Both the position numbers and the translations under genes were made by a program. Of a stretch of 64,000 nucleotides of DNA, positions 1 to 8,605 are shown one piece after another; position 1 is the stretch's first letter; each line of letters starts with the position of its first letter. The stretch is from Pseudomonas silesiensis. GTDB taxonomy: Bacteria; Pseudomonadota; Gammaproteobacteria; Pseudomonadales; Pseudomonadaceae. Location: NCBI RefSeq assembly GCF_001661075.1, contig NZ_CP014870.1, positions 3,864,501 to 3,928,500 of the forward strand, read 5' to 3'. The notes beneath the pieces were generated by a model. That model ran no database searches, was not told the DNA's origin, and saw only the letters and a list, made by a program, of their open reading frames with translations.

Positions 1-156
1 GGCTTCCAGGTGATTGCGCAGCGCGGTCATGCTGACCTCATTGTCGTTCACCGCCTGCGCCATCTGGGTGTTCCCCAGGTAGCTGACCAGGCTCATGATC
101 AAGGCGGTGAGCAGGCCCGTGCCAATCAACAACAGCAATCTTATTTTTATCGACAC
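1..156 (-). CDS. Methyl-accepting chemotaxis protein, N-terminus (partial)
   Basis: Reading the minus strand from a GTG at 156, an open frame of 52 codons runs off the left edge. It begins MSIKIRLLLLIGTGLLTALI, a short basic start followed by a transmembrane segment, then an N-terminal helix (QMAQAVNDNEVSMTALRNHLEA) typical of the four-helix-bundle ligand domain of Pseudomonas chemoreceptors. Only this membrane anchor and the start of the periplasmic domain are visible, so the chemoreceptor call is inferred from the style of the N-terminus; a sensor kinase or another membrane protein with a four-helix-bundle sensor is possible. Confidence 0.5.
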   Translation of the reverse strand, partial: MSIKIRLLLLIGTGLLTALIMSLVSYLGNTQMAQAVNDNEVSMTALRNHLEA

Positions 157-384
157 GTTGTGGGTCCCCAGTCAGATGGATAAAGCCCTGCGCGCAGGAC
201 TTCTCTGAACGGGTTATCGACTGTGCCGGGCGCTAATTGAGGGCTATTTCCATACGCTCGTTTGTTTTAATACATGCGGTTGTCATCGACTGTTTTTTCG
301 CGTCTCGCGCACAGGAAAACCAACAACAGGCACACAACACCTTCAGGAGCCTGGCTCGCCAGCGATGGGTCCACACGCCCCGGC

Positions 385-1152
385 CTAATGCCCTGCTTGC
401 CACAGCCCGGCCTCGCGACCTAGAAGTGCTTGCAGGGTCAGCGCGTTGGCCAGCGCAAACCCGCTGGCGGTGTTATCAAAGATGCACCAGCGGGTCGCGC
501 CCGCCTGCATCGGGTTTTGCACCTGCCGCGCCAACGCCTCCAATCGACTCAGGTCGTAGTCGCTGTGATAAATGCGCGGCGAGCCGTGCCAGCGCCAGTA
601 TTGAATCCCCGACCACCCGCCCGGGGTATCGCCCCCACTGATGCGCGATGGGTCGGCAGCGACCTGCCCTATTCGCAACTCGACCAACAGGGCTTGCGCG
701 TTCAGCCAGCTCTCATGCCGCGGTTCAAGCACCACCGGCCCGGCATAACGTTGCCGCAGCGCCAAGAAAAACCCTGCGGCAACGCTTTCGTCGTAATCCA
801 GCGATGGTGGCAACTGCACCAGCAGGCAACCCAAGGCATCACCCAGCGCCGTGCACTCGGACAAAAACGCGTCCAGCAACAGTTCGCAGCCCTGCAAGCG
901 CTGAACGTGGGTGATGAGTTTGGGCACTTTGACCGAAAACCGGAACGTCGCCGGTACCGACTGCGCCCAGCGCCAATAGGTCTGCGACCGATGCGGGCGA
1001 TAAAAAGAGCTGTTGATTTCAACGGCCGAGAGTTGCGAGGCGTAACGCTGCAGATGTGTGCCGTCCTCTGGAAACTTCGGCCAGTGTTCTCGCGGCAGGC
1101 TCCAACCGGCGCATCCGACGTACACCGACGGGATTTGATTCACCTGGTTCAA
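385..1152 (-). CDS. DUF72 domain protein (YecE family)
   Basis: A 255-residue protein with the DUF72 TIM-barrel pattern: N-terminal VGCAGWSLPREHWPKFPEDGTHLQRYASQLSAVEINSSFYR region, FRFSVKVPKLITH strand, LVQLPPSL motif and WCIFDNTASGFALANAL near the C-terminus. DUF72 proteins are widespread cytosolic proteins of unproven function, sometimes linked to DNA repair or endonuclease-like activity. The start overlaps the stop of the upstream helix-hairpin-helix gene by 4 nt, so the two are translationally coupled. Length is normal for the family and no defect is seen. Confidence 0.85.
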   Translation of the reverse strand: MNQVNQIPSVYVGCAGWSLPREHWPKFPEDGTHLQRYASQLSAVEINSSFYRPHRSQTYWRWAQSVPATFRFSVKVPKLITHVQRLQGCELLLDAFLSECTALGDALGCLLVQLPPSLDYDESVAAGFFLALRQRYAGPVVLEPRHESWLNAQALLVELRIGQVAADPSRISGGDTPGGWSGIQYWRWHGSPRIYHSDYDLSRLEALARQVQNPMQAGATRWCIFDNTASGFALANALTLQALLGREAGLWQAGH

Positions 1153-1580
1153 TAGAGCACCGCCGCGGCATCGCGCATGAAAATCTCCAGGGTCTTGGGC
1201 CCTACCCCGTCGAACTCGAGCAAGCGCTTTTCGAAGGCTTGGCGATCGGCGCTGGCGGCCTGAATCTGGCCAATCTTGCCGGCGTATTCCTCGCTGAGTT
1301 TTTTACACAGGTTCAACAGGCGCGTCGCGGTGGTCTCGTCGTAGCGCACGTAATGAGCTTCGCCCAGCATCGAAACCAATTGCTGATGGGTACAGCCACC
1401 CAGCTTGCGCGCGGTATCACGCCCGTGTTTTTCAACGATCACGCGGTAGGCCTGGGCGGCGATTTCAGCCTGGATACGCTTGCCCATCAGGAAGCTGGCG
1501 ATAAACCATTTGAACAAGGCGCTTTCGTCTGCATGTTGCAGATGGATACCGAGATCGCTGGCACTGATCGATTTGTTCAT
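1149..1580 (-). CDS. Helix-hairpin-helix DNA glycosylase-like protein
   Basis: A 143-residue protein whose C-terminal part (LLEFDGVGPKTLEIFMRDA, about residues 119-137) is a helix-hairpin-helix of the HhH-GPD/endonuclease III type, which binds DNA non-specifically. It is shorter than a complete HhH-GPD glycosylase, and I see neither an iron-sulfur cluster cysteine set nor a clear catalytic Lys/Asp pair, so enzymatic activity is uncertain. It is the first gene of a two-gene unit with the DUF72 gene (4-nt overlap), which supports a joint nucleic-acid role, but that is inference. The ATG at 1580 is preceded by a GAGAGG-like ribosome site. Confidence 0.65.
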   Translation of the reverse strand: MNKSISASDLGIHLQHADESALFKWFIASFLMGKRIQAEIAAQAYRVIVEKHGRDTARKLGGCTHQQLVSMLGEAHYVRYDETTATRLLNLCKKLSEEYAGKIGQIQAASADRQAFEKRLLEFDGVGPKTLEIFMRDAAAVLY

Positions 1581-1749
1581 TTCAGGCGTTCCTCTCTCAA
1601 GGCCGGCACCATCACGGGCTTCCTAACCTTCGAGAAAAGCGCGCCCTGCAAGTTCGTTTTTTCCGCGACTCGTGCTAGGTTGTACGATGACTGATGAGTC
1701 ACATTTAATGACCGTCGCTCCCGACAACCACAACAACAAGGAACCACCC

Positions 1750-2181
1750 ATGAAACGAACCAGATTGCTGATTGTTTTTCTGTGCCTCTTCACTGGCTAC
1801 GTAACGGCAGCCCCGTCCCCGGGCGAGAACGAGGTCGCGCGAGCCGTCGACCACCTGACGCAAGCCATGCTGAAAAAGAACATTCCCGAACTGCAAGCAC
1901 TGACCGCCGAGAACCTCACCTACGGGCACTCCAGCGGAAAAATCCAGGACAAGAAAGCATTCATCGCCGATATCGAAACCGGCAAAAGCGCGTTCAAGAC
2001 CCTGGAAATGCAAAATCAGACCATCACCCTGTCCGGCGATGTAGCGCTGGTTCGTCACCACTTCTCGGCCCAGGCCCTCAAGGGCAGCGAAGTGATTCCA
2101 ACGGAAATCGAGAACTTCCAGATCTGGCAGAAACAGAAAGGCCAATGGTTGCTGGTTGGTCGACAGGCTTTCCGTTTCTGA
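1750..2181 (+). CDS. Secreted NTF2-like (DUF4440/SnoaL-type) protein
   Basis: The 143-residue product starts at the ATG at 1750, behind AAGGA, and has a clear Sec signal peptide (MKRTRLLIVFLCLFTGYVTA, cleavage near AAP). The mature part has the layout of a small NTF2-like cone: helix NEVARAVDHLTQAMLKKNIPELQALTAENLTYGHSSG, then strands ending IWQKQKGQWLLVGRQAFRF. Proteins of this fold bind small ligands in a periplasmic pocket; the ligand cannot be told from sequence. An upstream in-frame start at 1672 would hide the signal peptide, so I rejected it. Confidence 0.75.
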   Translation: MKRTRLLIVFLCLFTGYVTAAPSPGENEVARAVDHLTQAMLKKNIPELQALTAENLTYGHSSGKIQDKKAFIADIETGKSAFKTLEMQNQTITLSGDVALVRHHFSAQALKGSEVIPTEIENFQIWQKQKGQWLLVGRQAFRF

Positions 2182-2189
2182 TTGGCGAT

Positions 2190-2233
2190 CGATGAAGGGG
2201 GACGCGTTATTTGAGACGCGTTCCCTTCTTCAT
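2190..2233. terminator. Imperfect hairpin after the NTF2-like gene
   Basis: Arms of the form GAAGGG..ACGCG and CGCGTTCCCTTC flank a short loop just after the stop at 2181. There is no good T-tract, so this may be a weak terminator or an mRNA 3' end stabiliser. Confidence 0.35.
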
Positions 2234-2303
2234 TTCAAAATATGAAGCTTCTTCATGACGACACCTGAAAACCGTTGAACATTGCCCCTGGGGCGCAACC
2301 ACG

Positions 2304-2327
2304 AAAAAGCCCGCACAAGGCGGGCTT
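2304..2327 (-). terminator. Rho-independent terminator facing left
   Basis: On the minus strand AAGCCCGC-CTTGT-GCGGGCTT is followed by a run of T (complement of the A run at 2304-2308). It would end a minus-strand transcript coming from 2330-2620, where I recognise no gene. The 2182-2749 gap otherwise contains only weak short frames; a small RNA transcribed leftwards is possible but unproven. Confidence 0.6.
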
Positions 2328-2749
2328 AGTGAGTGAAAGTTGAGTAGGCGGCCAGCGCTGGTCTCTGGCTTACAAGGTTTATCAGGACTCTGACAGAAGC
2401 GTTTTGTGCGCTTCTGCTTCACACGGCATAAGGGCTGGATCTCAGCGCGGAGATCTTTCTAACCGTGTACCCTTCGGAACGCGCCCCACGTTTCCTCGCT
2501 ATCCGCTTTGCGCATCAGTCTGCGTTTTCACCTACAACTTCAGAGTAGCAAAGAAGCCCGGGGGGTTAAACCCGATTTTTAGACCGATTTCCTTCATGAA
2601 AAACGGCGGCTGGAAGCAAAAATACTATGGCCGGCCCCAAGGATGAAATTGACGCTCCCACAGGCCTGGGTAAATACTCGACGGCCTGGCAAGAGCATGC
2701 CGCCGAGCATGTTCAATGGCCAACACTGACTGATGGGAAGGACCGAAAA

Positions 2750-3256
2750 ATGACGACGCGAACCGAAAAGGCCGTTCTGGCTGGCGGTTGTTTCTGGGGC
2801 ATGCAGGATCTGATCAGGCGCCAACCCGGCGTGGTGTCCACGCGGGTGGGTTACACCGGCGGTGATGTCGACAATGCCACCTATCGCAACCATGGCACCC
2901 ATGCCGAAGCGATCGAGATCGAGTTCGATCCGCAGCAGATCAGCTATCGCCAGATCCTCGAGTTTTTCTTCCAGATCCATGACCCGACGACGAAGAACCG
3001 CCAGGGCAACGATATAGGAACCAGCTACCGCTCTGCCCTGTTCTATCTCGACGATGAACAGCAGCGCGTGGCCGAAGACACCGTGGCCGACGCCGATGCC
3101 TCCGGTCTGTGGCCCGACAAGGTGGTCACCGAGATCGTGCCCGCCGGCCCGTTCTGGCAAGCGGAGCCGGAGCATCAGGACTATCTGGAACACTATCCCA
3201 ACGGCTACACCTGCCATTTCATCCGGCCAAACTGGAAGTTGCCCAAACGCGGGTGA
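2750..3256 (+). CDS. msrA: Peptide-methionine (S)-S-oxide reductase MsrA
   Basis: 168 residues from the ATG at 2750, chosen because GGGAAGGA lies just upstream. It reduces the S epimer of methionine sulfoxide in proteins and free methionine, protecting against oxidants. The catalytic GCFWG motif is at residues 13-17 with the nucleophile Cys14, followed by VGYTGG, the [15 protein letters not shown] segment, [11 protein letters not shown] and the C-terminal [16 protein letters not shown] with the likely recycling cysteine. This is the short MsrA type. An in-frame extension up to 2627 lacks family similarity and is best treated as leader sequence. Confidence 0.93.
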   Translation: MTTRTEKAVLAGGCFWGMQDLIRRQPGVVSTRVGYTGGDVDNATYRNHGTHAEAIEIEFDPQQISYRQILEFFFQIHDPTTKNRQGNDIGTSYRSALFYLDDEQQRVAEDTVADADASGLWPDKVVTEIVPAGPFWQAEPEHQDYLEHYPNGYTCHFIRPNWKLPKRG

Positions 3257-3283
3257 TGGTTTGGGTGGCTCTAGTCCTGACGA

Positions 3284-4282
3284 TCAGGGATCAACCTGGC
3301 CCATCAGTTCGGCGACCGTTTCCGAGCGATTGGCAAAACGCTGCGCCAACACCGCACACACCATCAGCTGGATCTGATGGAACAGCATCAGCGGCAGGAT
3401 CAACACACCCAGGGTGCTGCCGGCGAACAGCACCTGGGCCATCGGCACACCGGTCGCCAGGCTTTTCTTCGAACCACAGAACAGGATGGTGATGCGGTCT
3501 TGCTGATTGAAGCCCAGGGCTTTGGCCGACACGGTAGCGATCAGCAGCACCAGCGCCAACAGGATGCAGCACACCACCACCAGACCGGCCAGCGCCCAGA
3601 GCGGAATCTGATACCAGATGCCTTCGACCACCGCCGCGCTGAACGCACCGTAGACCACCAGCAGGATCGAGCCCTGATCAACGAACTTTAGCCAGTTCTT
3701 GTTGCGCGCTACCCATGCACCGATCCAGCGCCGGGCGATCTGTCCGGCAATGAACGGTAGCAACAGTTGCACGCTGATTTTCAGAATCGCATCGAGGGTC
3801 GAACCGCCCTCGCCGTGCACATCCAACAGCAAGGTCACCAGCAACGGCGTGAGAAAGATCCCGAACAGGCTGGACGCCGCCGCACTGCAAATCGCCGCCG
3901 GAATGTTGCCACGGGCCAGGGAGGTGAACGCAATCGCCGACTGTACGGTGGCCGGAAGTGCGCAAAGGTAAAGCATGCCCATGTATAGATCGTTGCCGAC
4001 CAGGGGTGACATCAAGGGTTTGAGCGCCAGGCCGAGCAGCGGGAACAGGACAAAAGTCAGGCCGAACACCAGCAGATGCAGGCGCCAGTGGCCTGCACCG
4101 GCAATGATCGACTCGCGCGACAGCTTGGCGCCATGCAGGAAAAACAGCAGGCCGATGGCGATGTTGGTCAGCCAGCCAAAGCCGACGCCTATTTGACCGC
4201 TGGCGGGCAGGATGCTGGCGAGCACCACCACGCCGATCAAGGTCAGGGTGAAGTTGTCAGGCAAGAAGCGAGGGCGGGTCAT
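3284..4282 (-). CDS. SBF-like bile acid:sodium symporter family protein (YfeH type)
   Basis: About 332 residues from the ATG at 4282 (MTRPRFLPDNF); a second ATG at 4291 is equally possible because neither has a strong ribosome site. Roughly ten hydrophobic segments, with the family features GLLFFLHGAKLSRESI, the kinked-helix region LCALPATVQSAIAFTSLARGN and FCGSKKSLATGVPMA. These mark the SBF-like (PF13593) branch of the bile acid/sodium symporter superfamily in the inner membrane. The transported solute is unknown; bile acids are unlikely in this organism. It converges with msrA, leaving 27 nt between stops. Confidence 0.85.
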   Translation of the reverse strand: MTRPRFLPDNFTLTLIGVVVLASILPASGQIGVGFGWLTNIAIGLLFFLHGAKLSRESIIAGAGHWRLHLLVFGLTFVLFPLLGLALKPLMSPLVGNDLYMGMLYLCALPATVQSAIAFTSLARGNIPAAICSAAASSLFGIFLTPLLVTLLLDVHGEGGSTLDAILKISVQLLLPFIAGQIARRWIGAWVARNKNWLKFVDQGSILLVVYGAFSAAVVEGIWYQIPLWALAGLVVVCCILLALVLLIATVSAKALGFNQQDRITILFCGSKKSLATGVPMAQVLFAGSTLGVLILPLMLFHQIQLMVCAVLAQRFANRSETVAELMGQVDP

Positions 4283-4638
4283 TAGTATCATCCGGGCGCC
4301 AGGAAGGTAACGATGACTGTAACCTGCCTGCAGTTGACCGGCTAACGCCAACAAGCCAGTAGATATCGCCAAAAGGACAACAGACGCTTTGTTCTCGATT
4401 CGCCAGTACCCTGGCCATTGAATGTCTTCACCAAGGCCCTCCGTGACGGTGACGAACTGCCAGGAAAACCTTCCGCACCCGCCAGCGCCTATGTATCATC
4501 AGCCCGGGCCGCTGCTGCCCGCCGCTCGCTCCCGCCGGGAAAGGTGAAAGCATCTGTTTTTTCCCAATCATGTCGTATCTCTTGACGGTCGGGGTTTGGC
4601 AACGCGAGCACCAGAATGCCTCGACTACAGGAGTAACG

Positions 4639-5169
4639 ATGTTTTCGATCGAACAAGCCAAGCAGATGGCCAAGCGGCTGCGTGCCTCGCTGGAGACGCG
4701 CGATCAAGCGGTGCCTCACGCCACCGCGCTTGAACTGGTTGCACAGCAACTGGGTTACAAGGACTGGAACACCGCATCGGCAATGCTGCCCCAGGAAAGC
4801 CCCCCTCCCGCGATCACGTTCGACAAACCCATCCCGATATTGCGGATGTTCGACGAAATCAAGGCACGGGAGTTTTATCTGGATTTCCTGGGTTTCAGCG
4901 TCGAATTCGAGCACCGCTTCGAAGCCGATCTACCGCTGTACCTGGGGATCAGCCGCGACGGCCTGCAACTGCATCTGTCTGAACATCATGGCGATGCGAG
5001 CCCCGGGTCCACGGTGTTTGTGCCCATGCACAATATCGAACGGCTGCGGGATGAATTGCTAGCCAAACGCTATGGCTATGGACGTCCGGATATTGTCCAG
5101 CAGGGCTGGGGCCAAGTCCTGGAAGTCCATGACCCTTTCGGTAACCGGATCCGGTTCTGTCAAAGCTGA
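4639..5169 (+). CDS. Glyoxalase/bleomycin resistance superfamily protein with N-terminal helical domain
   Basis: 176 residues from the ATG at 4639, preceded by AGGAG. Residues 1-50 form a helical domain (IEQAKQMAKRLRASLE...HATALELVAQQLGYKDWNTASA) often fused to glyoxalase folds. Residues 60-176 form a vicinal-oxygen-chelate half: PILRMFDEIKAREFYLDFLGF, then LQLHLSEHHGD, ending VLEVHDPFGNRIRFCQS. The family includes bleomycin-binding proteins that act by sequestration. Metal ligands are not fully conserved, so binding rather than catalysis is my guess; the substrate is unknown. Confidence 0.8.
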   Translation: MFSIEQAKQMAKRLRASLETRDQAVPHATALELVAQQLGYKDWNTASAMLPQESPPPAITFDKPIPILRMFDEIKAREFYLDFLGFSVEFEHRFEADLPLYLGISRDGLQLHLSEHHGDASPGSTVFVPMHNIERLRDELLAKRYGYGRPDIVQQGWGQVLEVHDPFGNRIRFCQS

Positions 5170-5353
5170 CCTGCCTTGCGGACCGGGCAGGACCGGTCCG
5201 CCCCGGTTTGATTGCCACCCCTGACGATGGATGGCAAATGGACCCGAGGCGGTCATTATCGCTCCAATTCGTCTACCCTCACCAAGCGCCGAGCAGCAAG
5301 CAGCTTGTGCCCGGCGCCTCGACATTCTTGCGTTAATGCACCGGAGAATCTTC

Positions 5354-6205
5354 ATGTTCAAACGCCCCCTGGCATTGGCCGTCGGCTTGACCCTGTCTTT
5401 TTGCACCCTGCTGGCCCAGGCCGCCGACACCCTGAAAGTCAGCGCCATTCCCGATGAAGCGCCCACCGAACTGTTGCGCAAGTTCAAGCCGCTTGGCGCC
5501 TATCTGGAACAGCAATTAGGCATGAAGGTCGAGTTCGTACCGGTGAGCGACTATCCCGCCGTGGTCGAGGCGCTCGCTACCGACCGGATCGACATGGCCT
5601 GGCTGGGCGGCTTCACGTTCGTGCAGGCCCGCCTGAAAACCGGCAATGCCATACCGCTGGTACAGCGCGAACAGGATGCTCAATTCACCAGCAAGTTCAT
5701 CACGGCCGACCCGGCCGTCAAGTCGCTGGCCGACCTCAAGGGCAAGACCTTTGCGTTCGGCTCGGTGTCCTCCACGTCAGGCAGCCTCATGCCGCGCTTT
5801 TTCATGCTCAAGGACGGCATCAAGCCGGAAACTTATTTCAGTCGCGTGGGCTACTCCGGCGCGCATGACGCCACCGTCGCCTGGGTCCAGGCAGGCAAGG
5901 TGGACGCCGGGGTCCTGAACGCCAGCGTCTGGGAAAAGCTGGTCGCCGCCGGCAAGGTCGACACCTCCAAGGTCAAAGTGTTTGCCACCACCCCGGCCTA
6001 CTTCGATTACAACTGGACGGTGCGCGGGACCCTCGACCCGGCGCTGGCGGCGAAGATCAAGGCCGCCTTCCTGGCGCTCGACCCGGCGAAACCGAAAGAC
6101 AAGGAAATCCTCGATCTGCAGGCCGCCAGCCGATTCATCGAAACCAACCCTGACAACTACAAGGGCATCGAAGAAGCCGCACGCGCCGCCGACCTGCTCA
6201 AATGA
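5354..6205 (+). CDS. PhnD-family ABC transporter substrate-binding protein (phosphonate or selenate type)
   Basis: 283 residues with a Sec signal peptide ([24 protein letters not shown]). The mature protein starts with [30 protein letters not shown], the classic PhnD/PtxB/PsrP1 entry. It also carries the ligand-pocket signatures [18 protein letters not shown] and [22 protein letters not shown]. It captures an oxyanion-like solute in the periplasm. Homologues in pseudomonads are often annotated as putative selenate binders, and phosphonate, phosphite or selenate cannot be separated here. First gene of a tightly packed four-gene operon; its stop overlaps the ATPase start by 4 nt. Confidence 0.85.
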   Translation: MFKRPLALAVGLTLSFCTLLAQAADTLKVSAIPDEAPTELLRKFKPLGAYLEQQLGMKVEFVPVSDYPAVVEALATDRIDMAWLGGFTFVQARLKTGNAIPLVQREQDAQFTSKFITADPAVKSLADLKGKTFAFGSVSSTSGSLMPRFFMLKDGIKPETYFSRVGYSGAHDATVAWVQAGKVDAGVLNASVWEKLVAAGKVDTSKVKVFATTPAYFDYNWTVRGTLDPALAAKIKAAFLALDPAKPKDKEILDLQAASRFIETNPDNYKGIEEAARAADLLK

Positions 6206-6999
6206 CGTTGCACCTGACCCAGGTCAGCCTCACCCACGCCAACGGCGTCCGGGCGCTGCATGGCGTGGACCTGCACATCTCGGCACGGGAACAGGTCGCC
6301 ATCATCGGCCCGTCCGGGGCGGGCAAGTCGAGCTTGCTCAACCTGCTGGCCACCGCCCTGCGCCCTGGCAGCGGCGAGTTGCAGATACTCGGCGAGCGGG
6401 CCTGGCAGCTGTCTGCCCGGCAGCGCCAGCGTCTGCGCGCACGCATCGGGCTGATCCATCAAGCGCCCCCGCTGCCACCGCGCCAGCGCGTGGTCACCGC
6501 GGTCCTGGCCGGCAAGCTGGGCCAGTGGGGCCTTGGCAAGAGCCTGCTGAACCTGCTGCATCCGCTGGATATACCGGGCGCACGTGCGGCATTGGCCAGG
6601 CTGGACCTGGGCGACAAGTTGTTTGCGCATTGCCAGCAACTGTCCGGTGGCCAGCTGCAGCGCGTGGGCATCGCCCGAGTGTTGTATCAAGCGCCCGAGG
6701 TGTTGCTGGCCGATGAGCCGGTATCGGCCATGGACCCGGTGCTCGCCGAGCACACGCTGTCGGTGCTGTGCCGCCACGCCCGGGAACACAACGTCACCCT
6801 GGTCGCCAGCCTGCATGCGGTGGAGCTGGCCCTGGCGCATTTTTCGCGGATCATCGGCTTGCGTGATGGGCAGATCCTGTTCGACCTGCCCGCCGATGCC
6901 GTTGACCGCGAACTGCTCGACAAGCTCTACGCCAATGAGCAGCTGCAGTCGTCGCCAGTTCCACCGGCGCCCTTGGTTGTGCAGATTCCCCGATGCTGA
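6202..6999 (+). CDS. PhnC-type ABC transporter ATP-binding protein
   Basis: 265 residues, cytoplasmic ATPase that drives the importer. Walker [17 protein letters not shown] (about residues 34-49), ABC signature [15 protein letters not shown] (about 152-166), Walker [14 protein letters not shown] and a switch histidine in [14 protein letters not shown] are all intact. The segment between Walker A and the signature (LHQ-like [36 protein letters not shown]) is typical of PhnC. It overlaps the preceding binding-protein gene (ATGA) and the following permease gene by a few bases, so all four genes are translationally coupled. Confidence 0.9.
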   Translation: MTLHLTQVSLTHANGVRALHGVDLHISAREQVAIIGPSGAGKSSLLNLLATALRPGSGELQILGERAWQLSARQRQRLRARIGLIHQAPPLPPRQRVVTAVLAGKLGQWGLGKSLLNLLHPLDIPGARAALARLDLGDKLFAHCQQLSGGQLQRVGIARVLYQAPEVLLADEPVSAMDPVLAEHTLSVLCRHAREHNVTLVASLHAVELALAHFSRIIGLRDGQILFDLPADAVDRELLDKLYANEQLQSSPVPPAPLVVQIPRC

Positions 7000-7820
7000 G
7001 CCGCGATACCCGAGATCCCGCCACCCGCCCCCGCCTGCTTCTCACGCTGCTGGCGCTGGTCCTGCTGTGGCCGGGCATCCACTTCAGCGAGTTGGACCTG
7101 GGCGTACTGGTAGCCAGTGACAGCCAGAGCGAGATCGGCAAGTTTGTTTCAGCCTTCTGGCCGCCCGCCCATGACGAGGCGTTTATCGAGCTGTTGTTGC
7201 AAGCCACCCTGCAAACCCTGGCCATCGCCACGGCCGGCATGGCGCTGGCGTTGGTGTTGGCAATCCCCGCCAGCCTGCTGGCCAGTCGTGCCCTGTCGCT
7301 GTCCGCTGCCGCCCGTGCCGGCCACCCGGGTTTCTGGGGCCAACTGCTGCGCTGGCCGGTGCGCGGCTTGCTGATCTTCCTGCGCAGCGTGCCGGAAATC
7401 GTCTGGGCCCTGCTGTTCGTGCGCGCCGTCGGCCTGGGCCCGACGGCCGGGGTGCTGGCCATTGCCATTACCTACAGCGGCATGTTGGGCAAGGTCTATG
7501 CGGAGATTTTCGAATCGGTCGACCAACGCCCGGCCCACGCGCTGCTGCAGTCCGGCAGCGGTCGGCTGGCGGCCTTTAGCTACGGGATCCTGCCCAATGT
7601 CGCTGCGGAGTTGCTGTCGTACACCGTGTACCGCTGGGAATGCGCCATCCGCGCCTCGGTGGTGATGGGTTTCGTCGGGGCCGGCGGCCTGGGCCAGCAA
7701 ATGGACCTGTCGTTGCGCATGTTCGCCGGCGGTGAGGTGGCCAGCCTGTTGCTGACGTTCCTCGTCCTGGTGCTGCTCGCCGATCAACTCAGCCGCCTGC
7801 TGCGCTGGAGGCTGACATGA
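6993..7820 (+). CDS. PhnE-type ABC transporter permease (first)
   Basis: 275 residues with about six membrane segments. The EAA-type coupling loop is visible as [46 protein letters not shown], followed by [19 protein letters not shown], the standard PhnE ending. Also seen is [28 protein letters not shown]. It forms the membrane channel with the next gene, which is a diverged paralogue. Start at 6993 overlaps the ATPase stop by 7 nt. Confidence 0.88.
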   Translation: MLSRDTRDPATRPRLLLTLLALVLLWPGIHFSELDLGVLVASDSQSEIGKFVSAFWPPAHDEAFIELLLQATLQTLAIATAGMALALVLAIPASLLASRALSLSAAARAGHPGFWGQLLRWPVRGLLIFLRSVPEIVWALLFVRAVGLGPTAGVLAIAITYSGMLGKVYAEIFESVDQRPAHALLQSGSGRLAAFSYGILPNVAAELLSYTVYRWECAIRASVVMGFVGAGGLGQQMDLSLRMFAGGEVASLLLTFLVLVLLADQLSRLLRWRLT

Positions 7821-8584
7821 ATCGCCTGTTGAACCTCGTCCTGCTGCTGTGCATCGGCGCAGCGGTCGTTGCTTCGTTCATCTACCTGAGCATCGACCTC
7901 GGCGAGCTCGGCGGCAGCGGCAACCTGAACCGGATGGGTGCTTATGCCCAGCGTTTTCTCAGCCCGGACCTGAGCGCGGGCCATCTGCAAGCCATCGGTC
8001 ACGGCGCCCTGGAAACCATTGCGATGTCTGCCTTGGGCACGCTGCTCGCGGCGGTCTTCGGTCTGCTATTGGCATTGCCCGCGGCCGGGCGCTTTGGCTG
8101 GCCCTTGCAGAGTGCGTCGCGCCTGGTGCTCAACGCCCTGCGCGCGGTGCCGGAACTGGTGTGGGCCGCGTTGATGGTGCTTGCCGCCGGCCTCGGGCCC
8201 AATGCTGGCACCCTGGCACTGGCCCTGCACACCACCGGCGTGCTCGGCCGGTTGTTCGCCGAAGCGCTGGAAAATACCCCGCCGGAACCCGCCGACGCCA
8301 TCCGCCTGCAGGGCGGCAATGCCGTGTGGGCGTTCTGTTACGGCACCCTGCCCAACCTGTTGCCACAGCTGCTGGCCTACATCCTGTACCGCTGGGAAAA
8401 CAATATCCGCATGGCCAGCGTGCTCGGTTTCGTCGGCGCCGGTGGTTTGGGACAAATGCTCTATGTCAGCCTCAGCCTGTTCCAGGAAGCTCAAGCCAGC
8501 ACGGTGATACTGGCCATGCTGATACTGGTGCTCGCCGTCGATTCATTGAGCAGCTGGAGCCGACAACGCTGGGTCAAGGCCTGA
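7817..8584 (+). CDS. PhnE-type ABC transporter permease (second)
   Basis: 255 residues, paralogous to the upstream permease: LRAVPELVWAALMVLAAGLGPNAGTLALALHTTGVLGRLFAEALENTPPEPADAIRLQGGNAVWAF, then [26 protein letters not shown]. Start overlaps the previous stop by 4 nt (ATGA). Two different PhnE-like subunits imply a heterodimeric channel. The gene ends 21 nt before the convergent tctA stop, with no obvious terminator between. Confidence 0.88.
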   Translation: MNRLLNLVLLLCIGAAVVASFIYLSIDLGELGGSGNLNRMGAYAQRFLSPDLSAGHLQAIGHGALETIAMSALGTLLAAVFGLLLALPAAGRFGWPLQSASRLVLNALRAVPELVWAALMVLAAGLGPNAGTLALALHTTGVLGRLFAEALENTPPEPADAIRLQGGNAVWAFCYGTLPNLLPQLLAYILYRWENNIRMASVLGFVGAGGLGQMLYVSLSLFQEAQASTVILAMLILVLAVDSLSSWSRQRWVKA

Positions 8585-8605
8585 CGGGAAGACTTCAGCG
8601 CAACG

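Noticed and set aside
2207..2422. A 71-codon minus-strand frame near the terminator
   Set aside because: No ribosome site or similarity, and it runs through the terminator hairpin.
2627..2749. N-terminal extension of MsrA
   Set aside because: No similarity to MsrA and a clear GGGAAGGA stands before the ATG at 2750.
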